Shown piece after piece: positions 1-8,408 of a stretch of DNA of 29,717 bases. The notes under the pieces are model-generated. The model was given only the letters and a program-made list of their open reading frames with translations, had not been told where the DNA came from and did not search any database. Source of the DNA: a virus; the IMG/VR virus record IMGVR_UViG_3300040856_000058, positions 1 through 29,717 of that record. The stretch is one strand, 5' to 3'. The stretch's first letter is position 1. The number at the start of each line of letters is the position of its first letter. The translations under genes and the position numbers were made by a program.

Positions 1-492
1 GTCAAGCTGCGCTGAACCAAAGGTACGGTTACTGTCTACACCTCTACCATCATCCCAACCACGAATAAACTCAGCACGTAAGTCTGGTACATTGAAGGTT
101 GAGGAGTTATCCCCAACACCGTATGTTGTGCTAATAGCAGTAAACAGAGATGAGTATGTAGTCCTAGATACCGCATCACCATTACACTCAAGCCAACCGC
201 TAGGGGCAGAGTTCATAGCAAATGCCATTACTGCCCCTGTTGGTATACCACCGCTTGGCGTAAAGGTATCACCAGAGAAATCTACATTACCCACTACAAG
301 CCAATCACTGCTACCATCGTACATTTTAAGTTGGTTGTTAGTAGTGTCATACCAGAGTTGATATGCGTATTTTGTAGTCGGTTCGGTCGGGCCGTTTGAC
401 AATGATGCTAGTGCTTGTAACGCTTGGTTTATGTCGTCCCTTGCGTTTGCCGCTGTATCATTATCAATGATGAAATCATGTTGATTTGGCAT
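1..492 (-). CDS. Phage tail-collar fibre protein (partial, 3' end outside window)
   Basis: The reading frame starts at an ATG at 492 and runs open to the window edge (164 codons), so the C-terminus is missing. Residues about 83-164 carry the tail collar domain signature: IPTGAVMAFAMNSAPSGWLE, then CNGDAVSRTTYSSLF, YGVGD and FNVPDLRAEFIRGWDDGRG. Proteins of this family form the trimeric distal part of tail fibres or short fibres and often contact the host surface. The N-terminal 70 residues contain WYDTTNNQLKMYDG, a segment common at the head of marine phage fibre proteins. It follows the J-like gene by 14 nt, which fits a fibre attached at the tail tip. The fibre assignment is strong; its receptor cannot be told. 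Confidence 0.88.
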   Translation of the reverse strand, partial: MPNQHDFIIDNDTAANARDDINQALQALASLSNGPTEPTTKYAYQLWYDTTNNQLKMYDGSSDWLVVGNVDFSGDTFTPSGGIPTGAVMAFAMNSAPSGWLECNGDAVSRTTYSSLFTAISTTYGVGDNSSTFNVPDLRAEFIRGWDDGRGVDSNRTFGSAQLD

Positions 493-506
493 GTATAAAT
501 CCTAAC

Positions 507-3401
507 TTAGTATTCTACTATAGCTGTTAGTGTCGAGATTGACGAAGTTACGTTAGTGTTAGTGTTTGATAGTATAGCTCTAAATTGTACATATTGACCA
601 ACTACTTCAGATGCTGCATTAACCCAAGAGGCAGAAGATAGCCCACCTACTGTGTTAGCTGCCCTAGCTTGTACAACCACTTGGTGATCGTTGAATGCCG
701 CTGTTTCATTTGTCCAAGTATCAAAATTCCCAGGCCATGTATCCCAATTTCCTGGGATGCTATCCCATTGGATAGAACCGTTTACAGCAGTAGTAACCTT
801 TCTATCATATGCTATTTCATAAGATAACCTGATTGTACGTGGAGTATTTGCGTCAACAGTAAAGTAGTTGTTACCATCGTGACTAAAGTAGTATATACCA
901 TCAGTACCTGTTGAGGCAGTTGTCTGGAAAAGTCTACCACCCGACACGGTAACATTTACATTACTTATAGAACTGTTGCCACTAAACGACGAGTGTTCAT
1001 CTGAGTCTTGACTTTGATCAAGTGACGGTAACTCACTGCTTGCTACTGTAACTGTAGCTGCTGTTGTACTTTCATTTCCTGTTTTATCAACAGCAGAGAC
1101 AAAGAACTTACCAGCAAGTGCAGGTGCAGAGATTGAAGTAGCAGGTCTAGCAATCTTCTCTACTAAGTCAGTTAATGTACTTGGGTTAAAGGTAGCAGAA
1201 GTATTTGTAGTGTGATACAACTTGTAGTGGGATAAATCTAAGTCACTAACTGCTGGCCAATTTAGGAAAACTGTACCGCCAGATAAAGTCTTACTAAGTG
1301 AAGATGGTGCAGAAGGTGCAGTTGTATCTGCTGTTACATCAAATGTTGTTTCCTGTTCCGCACCCCTAAAACCAAAACCATTAACAGGTGTTACTGATAT
1401 ATCATAAGTTATGGGTGCTTGATCTTTGGCGGGTGCCTCAATACCGACAATTTCAAAACGACCAACACTGTTACCGCCCCCAGTAAGAATAGATTGACTT
1501 ACAGATTTATAATCTGATTCTGTACTCTTCTTGTACTTAACGATAACTGAGTCTATACGTTCTGGGTTAGTGCTTGTAACATTAATGATAAGGGCATTAA
1601 GTACGTTTTGGTTTACTTCCCTATATTCTTTTGAGGCATTGATAGTAATGTTAGGTACTTCGTAGTATTTCAGCAACGAAGAGTTGTTTGACACAATAGT
1701 GTTTTCGTCTTGTATGCTGAAACCGTAAGCAGCTTCACTTGTCTCTTTTAGATTTAAGTTTATCCTAAGATCGTTGTTCTCTGGGTCAGGGTTAATTCTC
1801 CAACCAACAACCTCAAATACCTTATCAGTAGATAATTCAATGGCAGTACCTGTTGTGTTTAAGTCACCAAAACCAGTGGCTGTAAAGGTTACACCTGCTG
1901 TATTTGAGGATGCTCCGATAGCTGTAAAATCAGTATCTCCAACAGTGTTGATTTCGTATTCTTCACCGATTACAAAGCTACCTGCATTTACTACAGAACC
2001 CCAACCATACCTGTCGTTACGAAACTTGATGAAGTCTCCAACTTCGATGTCAAGAGCCTCTAGTCCAAAATCAGCAGTAAGGCTAATTTGTTCTCTACTA
2101 CGATACATCATCATCTTAGCTAACCGTTGAGCAGCTAAAGCGTTTGTTGTATAAGGTAAAGGCAAGTCCATAGTTGACTCTACGCCATTATCATCTGTAG
2201 TAAATACACTAGAAACAACAGTTGGGTATTCTGTACTAATCCAGTGGTTTGAGCTGTCAATAAACGTGCCAGAAACCCTATTAAAGTTGTCCCGCAAAGG
2301 GCTTTTGGTTTTAAGGCTTATAGGACCTCTTAGATCATCTAGGGTCAGTATTTTAGTGGGTGCTACATATTCACCTGCATATAGTCTCCAGTAACCCCCT
2401 CCCCAGAATAATGAGCCACCACAAGCGGCAACAAACTCTGTAAGTACGTCCCCTTTTGGGGTAGCAAGACTAACAACACCATTTACCTGATATTGTTCTG
2501 TAGAGTCCGACACAATGCCTGTATCATCACAAACATCAGCAGCAGCTTCAAAAGTAGCATAGTCAATCTGGTCATCGTCAAGACCATATGAACTTGTTAA
2601 GAAGTCCCTGATAACCCAAGCAGCATTGTTGGTATAAGTAGCTGCCTGTTCTGTACCATTTACTGTTGTTATAATTTTCTTACCTTTTACTACAGCCGTA
2701 ATGGTAGGTAAACCATTAGCATATGCATCTTGGTCGTATACAAGTCTACAGTATAGATAGGCAACACCCTTACCTACAAAAGCTGTAGTAGCACTGGTTT
2801 CTGCATGTAGAGTGTTCTGTAGGTTTGATGAACTATTAGCAAAACTGTCTGTAGCAGATGTTTGATTACCTTTATGCTTATATATTTTCATATAACCATT
2901 GTAAGGAGAAGAGGTAACATTCTCATTTGACATAGTTACTACTTCATCATTTACATATATGTCACCTATTTCTTCTACTTCGTGTGCAGCAAGTACGATA
3001 ATCTGATGGAGTATTTTATTGTACCCACCAGAAGTATTTTGAGTTTCTATAAAAGTTACTGTACCACCTTTACGTATCTGACCATACACAACCTCTGCTG
3101 GATTAACAGAGCCTCTAGCATTTACCAGAGTACCTCCGCTACCAGCAGAACTTCCCATCTTAGGTTTTGGAGACAGGGCGTATAGCAAAGCAGATGTAAC
3201 AAGTGTACTGACAGCGTATTTTGTAATATAACCCACAAGGTAAGTGCTAAGTCCCCAAGTACCTGCTGAAGCTAATGCAGCAGCCGTTGACAGGCCAACA
3301 CCTTGTGTAACCATAATACCGATAGTAAGAGGGTCACGTGGCACATGATCCCAGTCATTCCAGTGTTTGACTGTAATATCACCTAATTTATACTTAGACA
3401 T
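507..3401 (-). CDS. Tail tip central fibre protein, lambda gpJ / TipJ / GTA gp15-like
   Basis: At 964 aa this is the largest tail-tip gene, and it follows the hub and cysteine-protein genes as J-like proteins do. The N-terminus has a hydrophobic, Ala/Gly-rich stretch (about residues 25-80) ending in SPKPK, typical of TipJ-type proteins. The middle holds the hub-like part (VVYGQIRKGG; VARRY-like parts are not visible). A fibronectin type III-like segment lies around residues 695-790 (TAPSAPSSLSKTLSGG; LNWPAVSDLDLSHYKLYH). The C-terminus has a WDTWPGNFDTWT tryptophan motif seen in such tail proteins. It probably forms the central tip that contacts the outer membrane and leads DNA delivery. A 45-residue module (about 472-518) looks inserted. 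The start overlaps the preceding gene by 8 nt. Confidence 0.85.
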   Translation of the reverse strand: MSKYKLGDITVKHWNDWDHVPRDPLTIGIMVTQGVGLSTAAALASAGTWGLSTYLVGYITKYAVSTLVTSALLYALSPKPKMGSSAGSGGTLVNARGSVNPAEVVYGQIRKGGTVTFIETQNTSGGYNKILHQIIVLAAHEVEEIGDIYVNDEVVTMSNENVTSSPYNGYMKIYKHKGNQTSATDSFANSSSNLQNTLHAETSATTAFVGKGVAYLYCRLVYDQDAYANGLPTITAVVKGKKIITTVNGTEQAATYTNNAAWVIRDFLTSSYGLDDDQIDYATFEAAADVCDDTGIVSDSTEQYQVNGVVSLATPKGDVLTEFVAACGGSLFWGGGYWRLYAGEYVAPTKILTLDDLRGPISLKTKSPLRDNFNRVSGTFIDSSNHWISTEYPTVVSSVFTTDDNGVESTMDLPLPYTTNALAAQRLAKMMMYRSREQISLTADFGLEALDIEVGDFIKFRNDRYGWGSVVNAGSFVIGEEYEINTVGDTDFTAIGASSNTAGVTFTATGFGDLNTTGTAIELSTDKVFEVVGWRINPDPENNDLRINLNLKETSEAAYGFSIQDENTIVSNNSSLLKYYEVPNITINASKEYREVNQNVLNALIINVTSTNPERIDSVIVKYKKSTESDYKSVSQSILTGGGNSVGRFEIVGIEAPAKDQAPITYDISVTPVNGFGFRGAEQETTFDVTADTTAPSAPSSLSKTLSGGTVFLNWPAVSDLDLSHYKLYHTTNTSATFNPSTLTDLVEKIARPATSISAPALAGKFFVSAVDKTGNESTTAATVTVASSELPSLDQSQDSDEHSSFSGNSSISNVNVTVSGGRLFQTTASTGTDGIYYFSHDGNNYFTVDANTPRTIRLSYEIAYDRKVTTAVNGSIQWDSIPGNWDTWPGNFDTWTNETAAFNDHQVVVQARAANTVGGLSSASWVNAASEVVGQYVQFRAILSNTNTNVTSSISTLTAIVEY

Positions 3402-3804
3402 TTGGTATCCAACAACTTTCTACATCTTCTGCATGTAATTTAACTAGACCATCTTTAGTTAGGAACACACAACGTGACCCTAAAGAGATACCCATAGCAA
3501 CACCTATAACCCACCTCTGCCTTTTCTTGGTAGTTACCAAGCTGCCATATATAGGTCTTTCGTAAGGTTTTAGTTTAGACCCTAGTGCTTGTTCAAAGGT
3601 AGAGAACTTAAATGTTTTCCTTAGTTGATCACGCCTCATTGGTTGACCATCTGTCATGTACTTGCCAACCCAGTCATCGGCCCAACCGTGACCATACATT
3701 GCTTGCCAAGCACTGTTAGTAAAAGTGAAGCAGTCATGCACTCCCCACTCAAAGGGTACATTAGAAACACTGCTGATATATTTGTTTAACTCTTTCTTCC
3801 CCAT
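3394..3804 (-). CDS. NlpC/P60-like tail-tip cysteine protein (DUF6950-like)
   Basis: This 136-aa protein has the N-terminal motif GVHDCFTF with Cys25, the position of the catalytic cysteine in NlpC/P60-type folds. It sits between hub and J-like genes, exactly where gene transfer agent gp14 and lambda gpK lie. Such proteins are thought to cut peptidoglycan or help DNA entry. The usual GD-x-x followed by a histidine (HVGIY-like) is not evident: the equivalent strand reads RQRWVIGVAMG without His, as in the small DUF6950 group. It may therefore be a structural descendant of the hydrolase rather than an active enzyme. The start overlaps the upstream gene by 19 nt, with an AGGACG ribosome site before the ATG. 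Confidence 0.75.
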   Translation of the reverse strand: MGKKELNKYISSVSNVPFEWGVHDCFTFTNSAWQAMYGHGWADDWVGKYMTDGQPMRRDQLRKTFKFSTFEQALGSKLKPYERPIYGSLVTTKKRQRWVIGVAMGISLGSRCVFLTKDGLVKLHAEDVESCWIPNV

Positions 3805-4346
3805 GCTATCTGTGCGTCCTGTAGACCTTGCACGTAAGAAAAGAAAGTGTCACCAGATTGTCGGGTTTTGTGACTTTCATCTGTATATCTCCAATTAGAT
3901 GCACGTTCTAGTTCTACTAACCTACTTTCGATTGTAAGTTGTATAGTAGATACATCAGCATCGTCTGTTATATCCATTGTGTCCATATAGCCACTAAACA
4001 AATGCATAACATCAGATACGGTTTGTTCTCCTAGGTATATCTTAGCTATGCGTCTTTGGTAAGGCTCTTGTAGTGCCAGAGAAATTATAGCACTATCCAA
4101 ACCAGTCAAACTTATTGACATAGACTTAGCAGACAAATCAGAAACCTCATCAGCAGGCCCTATGCTAAGTAAAGAACCAGTACCAGTAAAAGTTTGATCT
4201 GTACCGTTTATTGATATAGTCCTATCACCAATACCTGTCCAAAACCTAAGTGTACCATTATCAAAGAACAACTCTACAGCATAAAACGGTTCGACAACAC
4301 TACCAGTAAGTGCTGTAAGTAAACTAGAAGATATAGTACGGCTCAT
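3786..4346 (-). CDS. Tail-tip hub protein (DUF2163 / GTA gp13-like)
   Basis: This 186-aa protein starts MSRTISSSLLTALTG and contains VEPFYAVELFFDNGTLRFWTG, SMSISLTGLDSAI, RIAKIYLGE and LFSGYMDTMDI. This is the pattern of baseplate/hub proteins in the lambda gpL / DUF2163 group, where the N-terminal part forms a ring between distal tail protein and central fibre. Its start overlaps the stop of the preceding gene as ATGA, pointing to translational coupling. It is shorter than full DUF2163 proteins, which usually carry an additional C-terminal domain. The assignment rests mainly on motif feel and gene order, not on a clear catalytic signature. Confidence 0.65.
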   Translation of the reverse strand: MSRTISSSLLTALTGSVVEPFYAVELFFDNGTLRFWTGIGDRTISINGTDQTFTGTGSLLSIGPADEVSDLSAKSMSISLTGLDSAIISLALQEPYQRRIAKIYLGEQTVSDVMHLFSGYMDTMDITDDADVSTIQLTIESRLVELERASNWRYTDESHKTRQSGDTFFSYVQGLQDAQIAWGRKS

Positions 4347-4957
4347 CCTACAACCTCCGCAGCACCAAATGAGATACCATAAAAACTAGCGTCATTGACA
4401 GACCAAGATGTCTCATTCATAGATAACCTAAACAAACCAACAGCAGTTTCTACAGATACGTTAGTTTCATCAGTGTGAGCCTTACGAAGTTTAGGCCATA
4501 TCTCTAGGTCTGCATCAGTACCAGTAGCAGTGAAGTCTACTAGGACTTTATGTAGTGCCGAGTTTACGCCAGTACCAATCTGAATGTAATCACCTGCTTT
4601 TAGTGTCTTACCAGACGTAGCATTGAGGCTGATAGTATCATCTCCAGCCGACCCATTTACATCAGTGATATCTGAGTTACGCATAGTTCCACGTGGCACT
4701 TTAGCTGCTGGATCATACAGTAGAAAAGTACCGTAACGACCCTTTAGGCTCATTAAGAAGGCTATCCAAGACTCTGCGTCATCCCTGTTCATAGGGGGCA
4801 AACTTATGTCAGCTTCCCACATTTGACCATCATATGCATGTACAGTTTGCTTATAAGTAAATGGACTGGAAGATACCGCAACAGTATTTTTGGTACGTAG
4901 CTCTATACTAGCCATACCAATGTTTGTCGGTAAAGATAAAGGATATGTGATAGCCAT
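4343..4957 (-). CDS. Distal tail protein (GTA gp12-like)
   Basis: This 204-aa protein directly follows the tape measure gene, where the distal tail protein sits in gene transfer agents and many siphoviruses. It shows an N-terminal half rich in beta-strand patterns (YPLSLPTNIGMASIELR; QMWEADISLPPMNRDDAESW) followed by FLMSLKGRYGTFLLYDP. That last motif recurs in proteins that cap the tail tube and attach the hub. The middle (about residues 105-165) looks like a small inserted beta domain. No enzyme motif is visible. The stop overlaps the next start by 4 nt, and the start touches the tape-measure stop. Confidence 0.6.
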   Translation of the reverse strand: MAITYPLSLPTNIGMASIELRTKNTVAVSSSPFTYKQTVHAYDGQMWEADISLPPMNRDDAESWIAFLMSLKGRYGTFLLYDPAAKVPRGTMRNSDITDVNGSAGDDTISLNATSGKTLKAGDYIQIGTGVNSALHKVLVDFTATGTDADLEIWPKLRKAHTDETNVSVETAVGLFRLSMNETSWSVNDASFYGISFGAAEVVG

Positions 4958-6681
4958 TATGCCATTGCCCTTCCATAGTTACCACCACGCCGTTTACCAT
5001 CCGCAACAGCAGATTTAGCACTTTCAGCGATCATTGGCATCATTTGTCGGATTTCGTTTCGTACAGTCTGTTGTACGCCAGTGGAAATGTTGATGTTCTG
5101 GACGACAGTAGTTCCACCCATTGTTTGTTTGTTGGACATTACGTTACCGTTAGACGATGGTACGAAAAGTTCTGGACCCTTCTCACCAACAAGGTAAGGT
5201 GTACCAGCAGAAACAGGGCCACCGTTTTCACGTTTAAATAGTCCACCAATGAAACCTGCTAAACCAGAACCTTCACCTGTAGCAAAGTCGAATGAACCAA
5301 CCATCTGTTGTACGACAAGAACACGATAAAGCTGCCTAATAATGTCAGCAGCCATTGATCTGAATGCATCTTTAACAGAAGATGTACCATCTACAATTCC
5401 TACAAGAGCGTCCTCAAAAGATTTACCCATATAACTAGCTAGGTCATCTAAGTATTGGGTTTCTTGTTGTAGCCTACGTAAGTTCTCAGCAGCTAATCTT
5501 TTAGCTTCTCTTTCAGCCTCTAGGTTATCTTTTTTGGCTTTGTTGATACGATACTCAGTAATCTCTGCTTGGTGCTGTAGACCAAGTTTACGCAACAACA
5601 CTTGGACCTCATAGTCACTAATATCTTTACCTTGTGCCGCAAGCTGACGTAAAATATTTTCTTTTTCTACACGCTGTTGAGCAAGTAACAGTGACTCACC
5701 CTCTAGCCCAACAATAGCACCACGGTTCTTTAGTTGTATGCCAAAGTTCTCTAGGAGTTTCTCAGCAGCTTTTCGTCTATTTTCTGCATCTTCTGCTGCT
5801 GCTTTGTCTGCTGCTGCTTGCTCTGCTAGTGCTGCTGCCGTATCGGATGCAATTTTCTGACGTTCTTTCTCTTCTCTTGCTCTTGCGGCCTCAGTGTCTT
5901 TTATCTCTTTTAACTTAGAGTTATAAAGGTCTAAGTCCTCTTGAGCCTCTTTTACAGCAGCGGCAGCTTTTTCCATGCGCCTGTTTTCTACCCCCATGCC
6001 CATATCGGCTGGATGTACACCCATTCTAGCAAGAGTTTCAAACCTTCTATTAAAGTCCATTAAGGCTTTTTCTTCTTCTGCACGTGCAGCAGCTAAGGCA
6101 TCTGAAAGTTTTTGTTGCATGGGGTTGAGGCCAGTATATAACTCCCTCAACTTTTCGTTCATGTCCTCTACGTCTTTTTCAAGGTTTTCTTTCAACTCCT
6201 TGGAAGCCCGACCAGCAGCAGAGAACGCCATAACCAAGCCAGATACAGCAGCAATACCCAAACCAATCATAGCACCCCAAGGGCCAGCAAAGAAACCTGC
6301 CAACTGTGATGCCTGTTGTGAGAACGCAACAAGTGGGTTAGTACCACCTTGAACCTGTACGATAAAGTCTTGTACCTGATAACCAGCTTGTTGTGCTGCA
6401 ATCTCTTTACGACGAAGGGCTTTACCACCTTTGTCAACTTGAGTGATGTAGTCTCTTAGTGCTTGACCACCTTTTTGAGTAGCTGAACGAAGTCTAGCAA
6501 TCTCATCATTAAGTTGCTTCTGACCTTTTCGCATGATGTTAGCACTAATAACACCTTGCTTTTGCTGGTTCTCAAGGAACTTAACTTGGTCTTGAAGTTG
6601 TTTTAGCCTTTTAGTTGCCATAACAACGTCAGAGTCATTAGTCTCAAAACCAATGATATATTTAAGGTCAGCCCTTGCCAT
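4957..6681 (-). CDS. Tail tape measure protein
   Basis: The 574-aa product has the layout of lambda gpH-like tape measures. It has an N-terminal coiled-coil segment (residues 20-70), then QVQGGTNPLVAFSQQASQLA and a Gly/Ala hydrophobic helix (about 128-157), which is the typical TMP_2-type start. A long charged coiled coil rich in Ala, Glu, Lys and Arg (about 165-420) follows. The C-terminus has the widespread motif ENGGPVSAGTPYLVGEKG followed by PELFVP. The protein fills the tail tube, sets tail length and is ejected with DNA. At about 0.15 nm per residue it predicts a tail near 85 nm (inference). The ATG at 6681 overlaps the chaperone stop as TAATG. Confidence 0.93.
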   Translation of the reverse strand: MARADLKYIIGFETNDSDVVMATKRLKQLQDQVKFLENQQKQGVISANIMRKGQKQLNDEIARLRSATQKGGQALRDYITQVDKGGKALRRKEIAAQQAGYQVQDFIVQVQGGTNPLVAFSQQASQLAGFFAGPWGAMIGLGIAAVSGLVMAFSAAGRASKELKENLEKDVEDMNEKLRELYTGLNPMQQKLSDALAAARAEEEKALMDFNRRFETLARMGVHPADMGMGVENRRMEKAAAAVKEAQEDLDLYNSKLKEIKDTEAARAREEKERQKIASDTAAALAEQAAADKAAAEDAENRRKAAEKLLENFGIQLKNRGAIVGLEGESLLLAQQRVEKENILRQLAAQGKDISDYEVQVLLRKLGLQHQAEITEYRINKAKKDNLEAEREAKRLAAENLRRLQQETQYLDDLASYMGKSFEDALVGIVDGTSSVKDAFRSMAADIIRQLYRVLVVQQMVGSFDFATGEGSGLAGFIGGLFKRENGGPVSAGTPYLVGEKGPELFVPSSNGNVMSNKQTMGGTTVVQNINISTGVQQTVRNEIRQMMPMIAESAKSAVADGKRRGGNYGRAMA

Positions 6682-7019
6682 TATGCACTCCTAATATATA
6701 AGGTATCTAACCTCTTTATGATCTCTACGTCAGTAGGATTTAGTGGGGTAGAGGTTAATTCGGCCCACGCTTTTATCTCTTGAAATGTAATAGGGTTAGA
6801 GGACATCCCACTACTTCTGCTAGAGTTAAGATGAAGAAAAGCAGACCATAAGTGTGACAACAAAAAAGGTAGTGTAGGACCATCTAAACCTTTTGGTCTA
6901 ATTCCTGTCTGCTTCTCTACTTGCTCTAAGTGGTCACGTTCAGTACCACCTGACTGACACGACTTTAACAATGAGAACTGATGTTCCGCATAGTCCTCTA
7001 GTTGTCGTATCAGCCCTTC
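6681..7019 (-). CDS. Tail assembly chaperone, frameshifted C-terminal part (lambda gpT-like)
   Basis: This frame encodes 112 codons, from GAA at 7019 to TAA at 6683-6681, and is open without a break from the TTTTTTG slippery site. It has no ATG and no ribosome site of its own; the only internal start candidate is a TTG at 6971 without a Shine-Dalgarno. The best reading is therefore that it is made only as a -1 frameshift extension of the 7408 gene, giving a fusion of about 242 aa, as gpG-T is made in lambda. The Trp/Leu-rich helix LPFLLSHLWSAFLHL and the C-terminal helices are consistent with a chaperone that binds the tape measure, which is the next gene. Confidence 0.8.
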   Translation of the reverse strand, partial: EGLIRQLEDYAEHQFSLLKSCQSGGTERDHLEQVEKQTGIRPKGLDGPTLPFLLSHLWSAFLHLNSSRSSGMSSNPITFQEIKAWAELTSTPLNPTDVEIIKRLDTLYIRSA

Positions 7020-7408
7020 AAAAAATTTAGGTAGCTACTCAAGGCAGCTTCAAGTTGGTCTTTAATCCAGAACACCTCAGTGTAAATCTGTTTTGCTTTG
7101 TCATAACTAAGAGGAGGTTTCTCACTGTCAAAAGTAATACTCCACTCTTTTGTAGTTTTAGCTAGGCTTTCGATTGATTGAGTCTCTAAATCTTCTGCTT
7201 TAACTTCAATCTTACCTGTCTTTGCAGCCGCTTTTAGTCGTTCATCAGTAACTGCCCAAAGGACCACTTTGTACTCTTTAGTGTGAGGTGCATACAGCGA
7301 AATTGTCATAGGGCTGTCGTCCTCATTCAACAAGGGCTCTTGTGTTACAGGGTGTTTTAGTTCTACTACAACTACATCACTCTTAGGTGTTAAATCTTTT
7401 AAATCCAT
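7010..7408 (-). CDS. Tail assembly chaperone (lambda gpG-like)
   Basis: This 132-aa acidic/basic mixed protein lies between tail tube and tape measure genes, the invariant place of the G-type chaperone. It begins MDLKDLTPKSDVVVVELKHP, has the strand pattern VTQEPLLNEDDSPMTISLY and ends in SSYLNFLKG just before the stop at 7010. Chaperones of this kind coat the tape measure while tail tube subunits are recruited and are absent from the virion. The slippery heptamer four codons before its stop makes a longer G-T form likely. A good ribosome site, AAAGGAAC, precedes the ATG. Sequence similarity to named families is weak; position and frameshift carry the call. Confidence 0.8.
   Translation of the reverse strand: MDLKDLTPKSDVVVVELKHPVTQEPLLNEDDSPMTISLYAPHTKEYKVVLWAVTDERLKAAAKTGKIEVKAEDLETQSIESLAKTTKEWSITFDSEKPPLSYDKAKQIYTEVFWIKDQLEAALSSYLNFLKG
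7019..7025 (-). promoter_or_regulatory. Predicted -1 programmed ribosomal frameshift site (TTTTTTG)
   Basis: Read on the minus strand in the frame of the upstream chaperone, the codons are AAT TTT TTG AAG GGC TGA, giving an exact X-XXY-YYZ heptamer T-TTT-TTG. Slipping back one base continues as GAA GGG CTG ATA CGA and enters the downstream chaperone frame with no stop until 6683. This is the mechanism established for lambda G/T and conserved in long-tailed phages. Confidence 0.85.
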
Positions 7409-7442
7409 GTCAGGTTCCTTTCGGGATAGTCGGGTTAATTGT

Positions 7443-7474
7443 GGGGGATGCCAGACCCGACACCAACACCCCCC
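7443..7474 (-). terminator. G/C-rich hairpin after the tail tube gene (possible attenuator)
   Basis: In the RNA of the minus strand, GGGGGGTG (7474-7467) can pair with CATCCCCC (7450-7443) with one G-U pair and a 16-nt loop. It lies in the 80-nt gap between the tail tube stop and the chaperone start. No clear U-tract follows (CACAATTAACC), so it is not a canonical intrinsic terminator. It may slow transcription, protect the abundant tail tube mRNA end, or be chance. Confidence 0.4.
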
Positions 7475-7488
7475 GCCCTAGCTAGGGA

Positions 7489-8394
7489 TTACGCAGAGCG
7501 AGTAATCTTCAAGTTTGTCGCTTCTGTTGTATCATATAGAGCAACAAAAGACATAGAGATTACACGGCTCGTAGGACCATCTACACCAACGTCAGCAGAG
7601 TTAATCTTAACACGTGGGAATAGGAATGTCATTGTGTTTGTACCGTCACCAACAGACACTTCAATCTCTGTCTCTGTTTCGTTGATGAAACGGTTTATAA
7701 GTGCAGCATCTTCAAAGTATGCTGATAGTGTACCTTCAACTTCTGCACGACCAAACTCTAGGCTGGGGGCTGAGTCATCACCAACAACAAATGTAGGTGC
7801 GTAACCGTTAGTCAATGTGAAGTCTAGTCCAGTAACGATAGCTGATGCTGAACCAGCACCTACGTCACCGATTGATAGGTCACCAGAGTAAGCATCGAAA
7901 GGTGAAGCACCAGATGCTGCATCTTGAGTTTTCTCTGTAGCACCGATGGTCATGTCTTTACCGACCATACCAAAGGTTGTTGTTACCATTTGGTTAGGGG
8001 CAAGTGAAACACCCATCGTGTTGACAGTCATACCTGTGAACAAACGTGCTTGGTCGATGTCAGCAGCATAGTCCTCAATAGAAAAGAACTTAGGTGTAGT
8101 ACCAACTTTAAGTACGTTAGTTGACCATGTGTTTAGCATGGCAGCTTCTAGGAACTCGTCGTAGTCTGCATCACGCATGTCAGCGACAATATCACCACCA
8201 ACCTGACGGTTACCGTGACGATCAACACGTGGCATACGGTCTGACTGAATGTCATTACCAGCAACACGATCTTTAGACAAGTTTAGTGAATGAGTAGAAA
8301 AAGGTAAGTTTGTAAAGTTACCAGCAGGTGTCGTACCAAATGTGCTTTCTACGATGTACGACAAGCTAGAACGTGAACCCTGTGCAAAGGCCAT
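7489..8394 (-). CDS. Major tail tube protein
   Basis: This 301-aa protein opens MAFAQGSRSSLSYIVESTFG followed by TTPAG, the typical start of siphovirus tail tube proteins. The Asn-Leu-Ser-Lys-Asp-Arg segment (NLSKDRVAGNDIQSDR) and GGDIVADMRDADYDEFLEAA are hallmarks of the same tube family. The C-terminus reads RVISMSFVALYDTTEATNLK. Its hexameric rings stack on the tape measure. A strong ribosome site (TTAGGAGATAACTC) precedes the ATG, in keeping with a highly expressed protein. Its location after the tail terminator and before the chaperones is standard. Confidence 0.9.
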   Translation of the reverse strand: MAFAQGSRSSLSYIVESTFGTTPAGNFTNLPFSTHSLNLSKDRVAGNDIQSDRMPRVDRHGNRQVGGDIVADMRDADYDEFLEAAMLNTWSTNVLKVGTTPKFFSIEDYAADIDQARLFTGMTVNTMGVSLAPNQMVTTTFGMVGKDMTIGATEKTQDAASGASPFDAYSGDLSIGDVGAGSASAIVTGLDFTLTNGYAPTFVVGDDSAPSLEFGRAEVEGTLSAYFEDAALINRFINETETEIEVSVGDGTNTMTFLFPRVKINSADVGVDGPTSRVISMSFVALYDTTEATNLKITRSA

Positions 8395-8408
8395 GAGTTA
8401 TCTCCTAA

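Noticed and set aside
6681-6971. Independent 96-aa gene with a TTG start
   Set aside because: No ribosome site is present, and the frame is continuous with the slippery site of the upstream chaperone, so a frameshift product explains it better.
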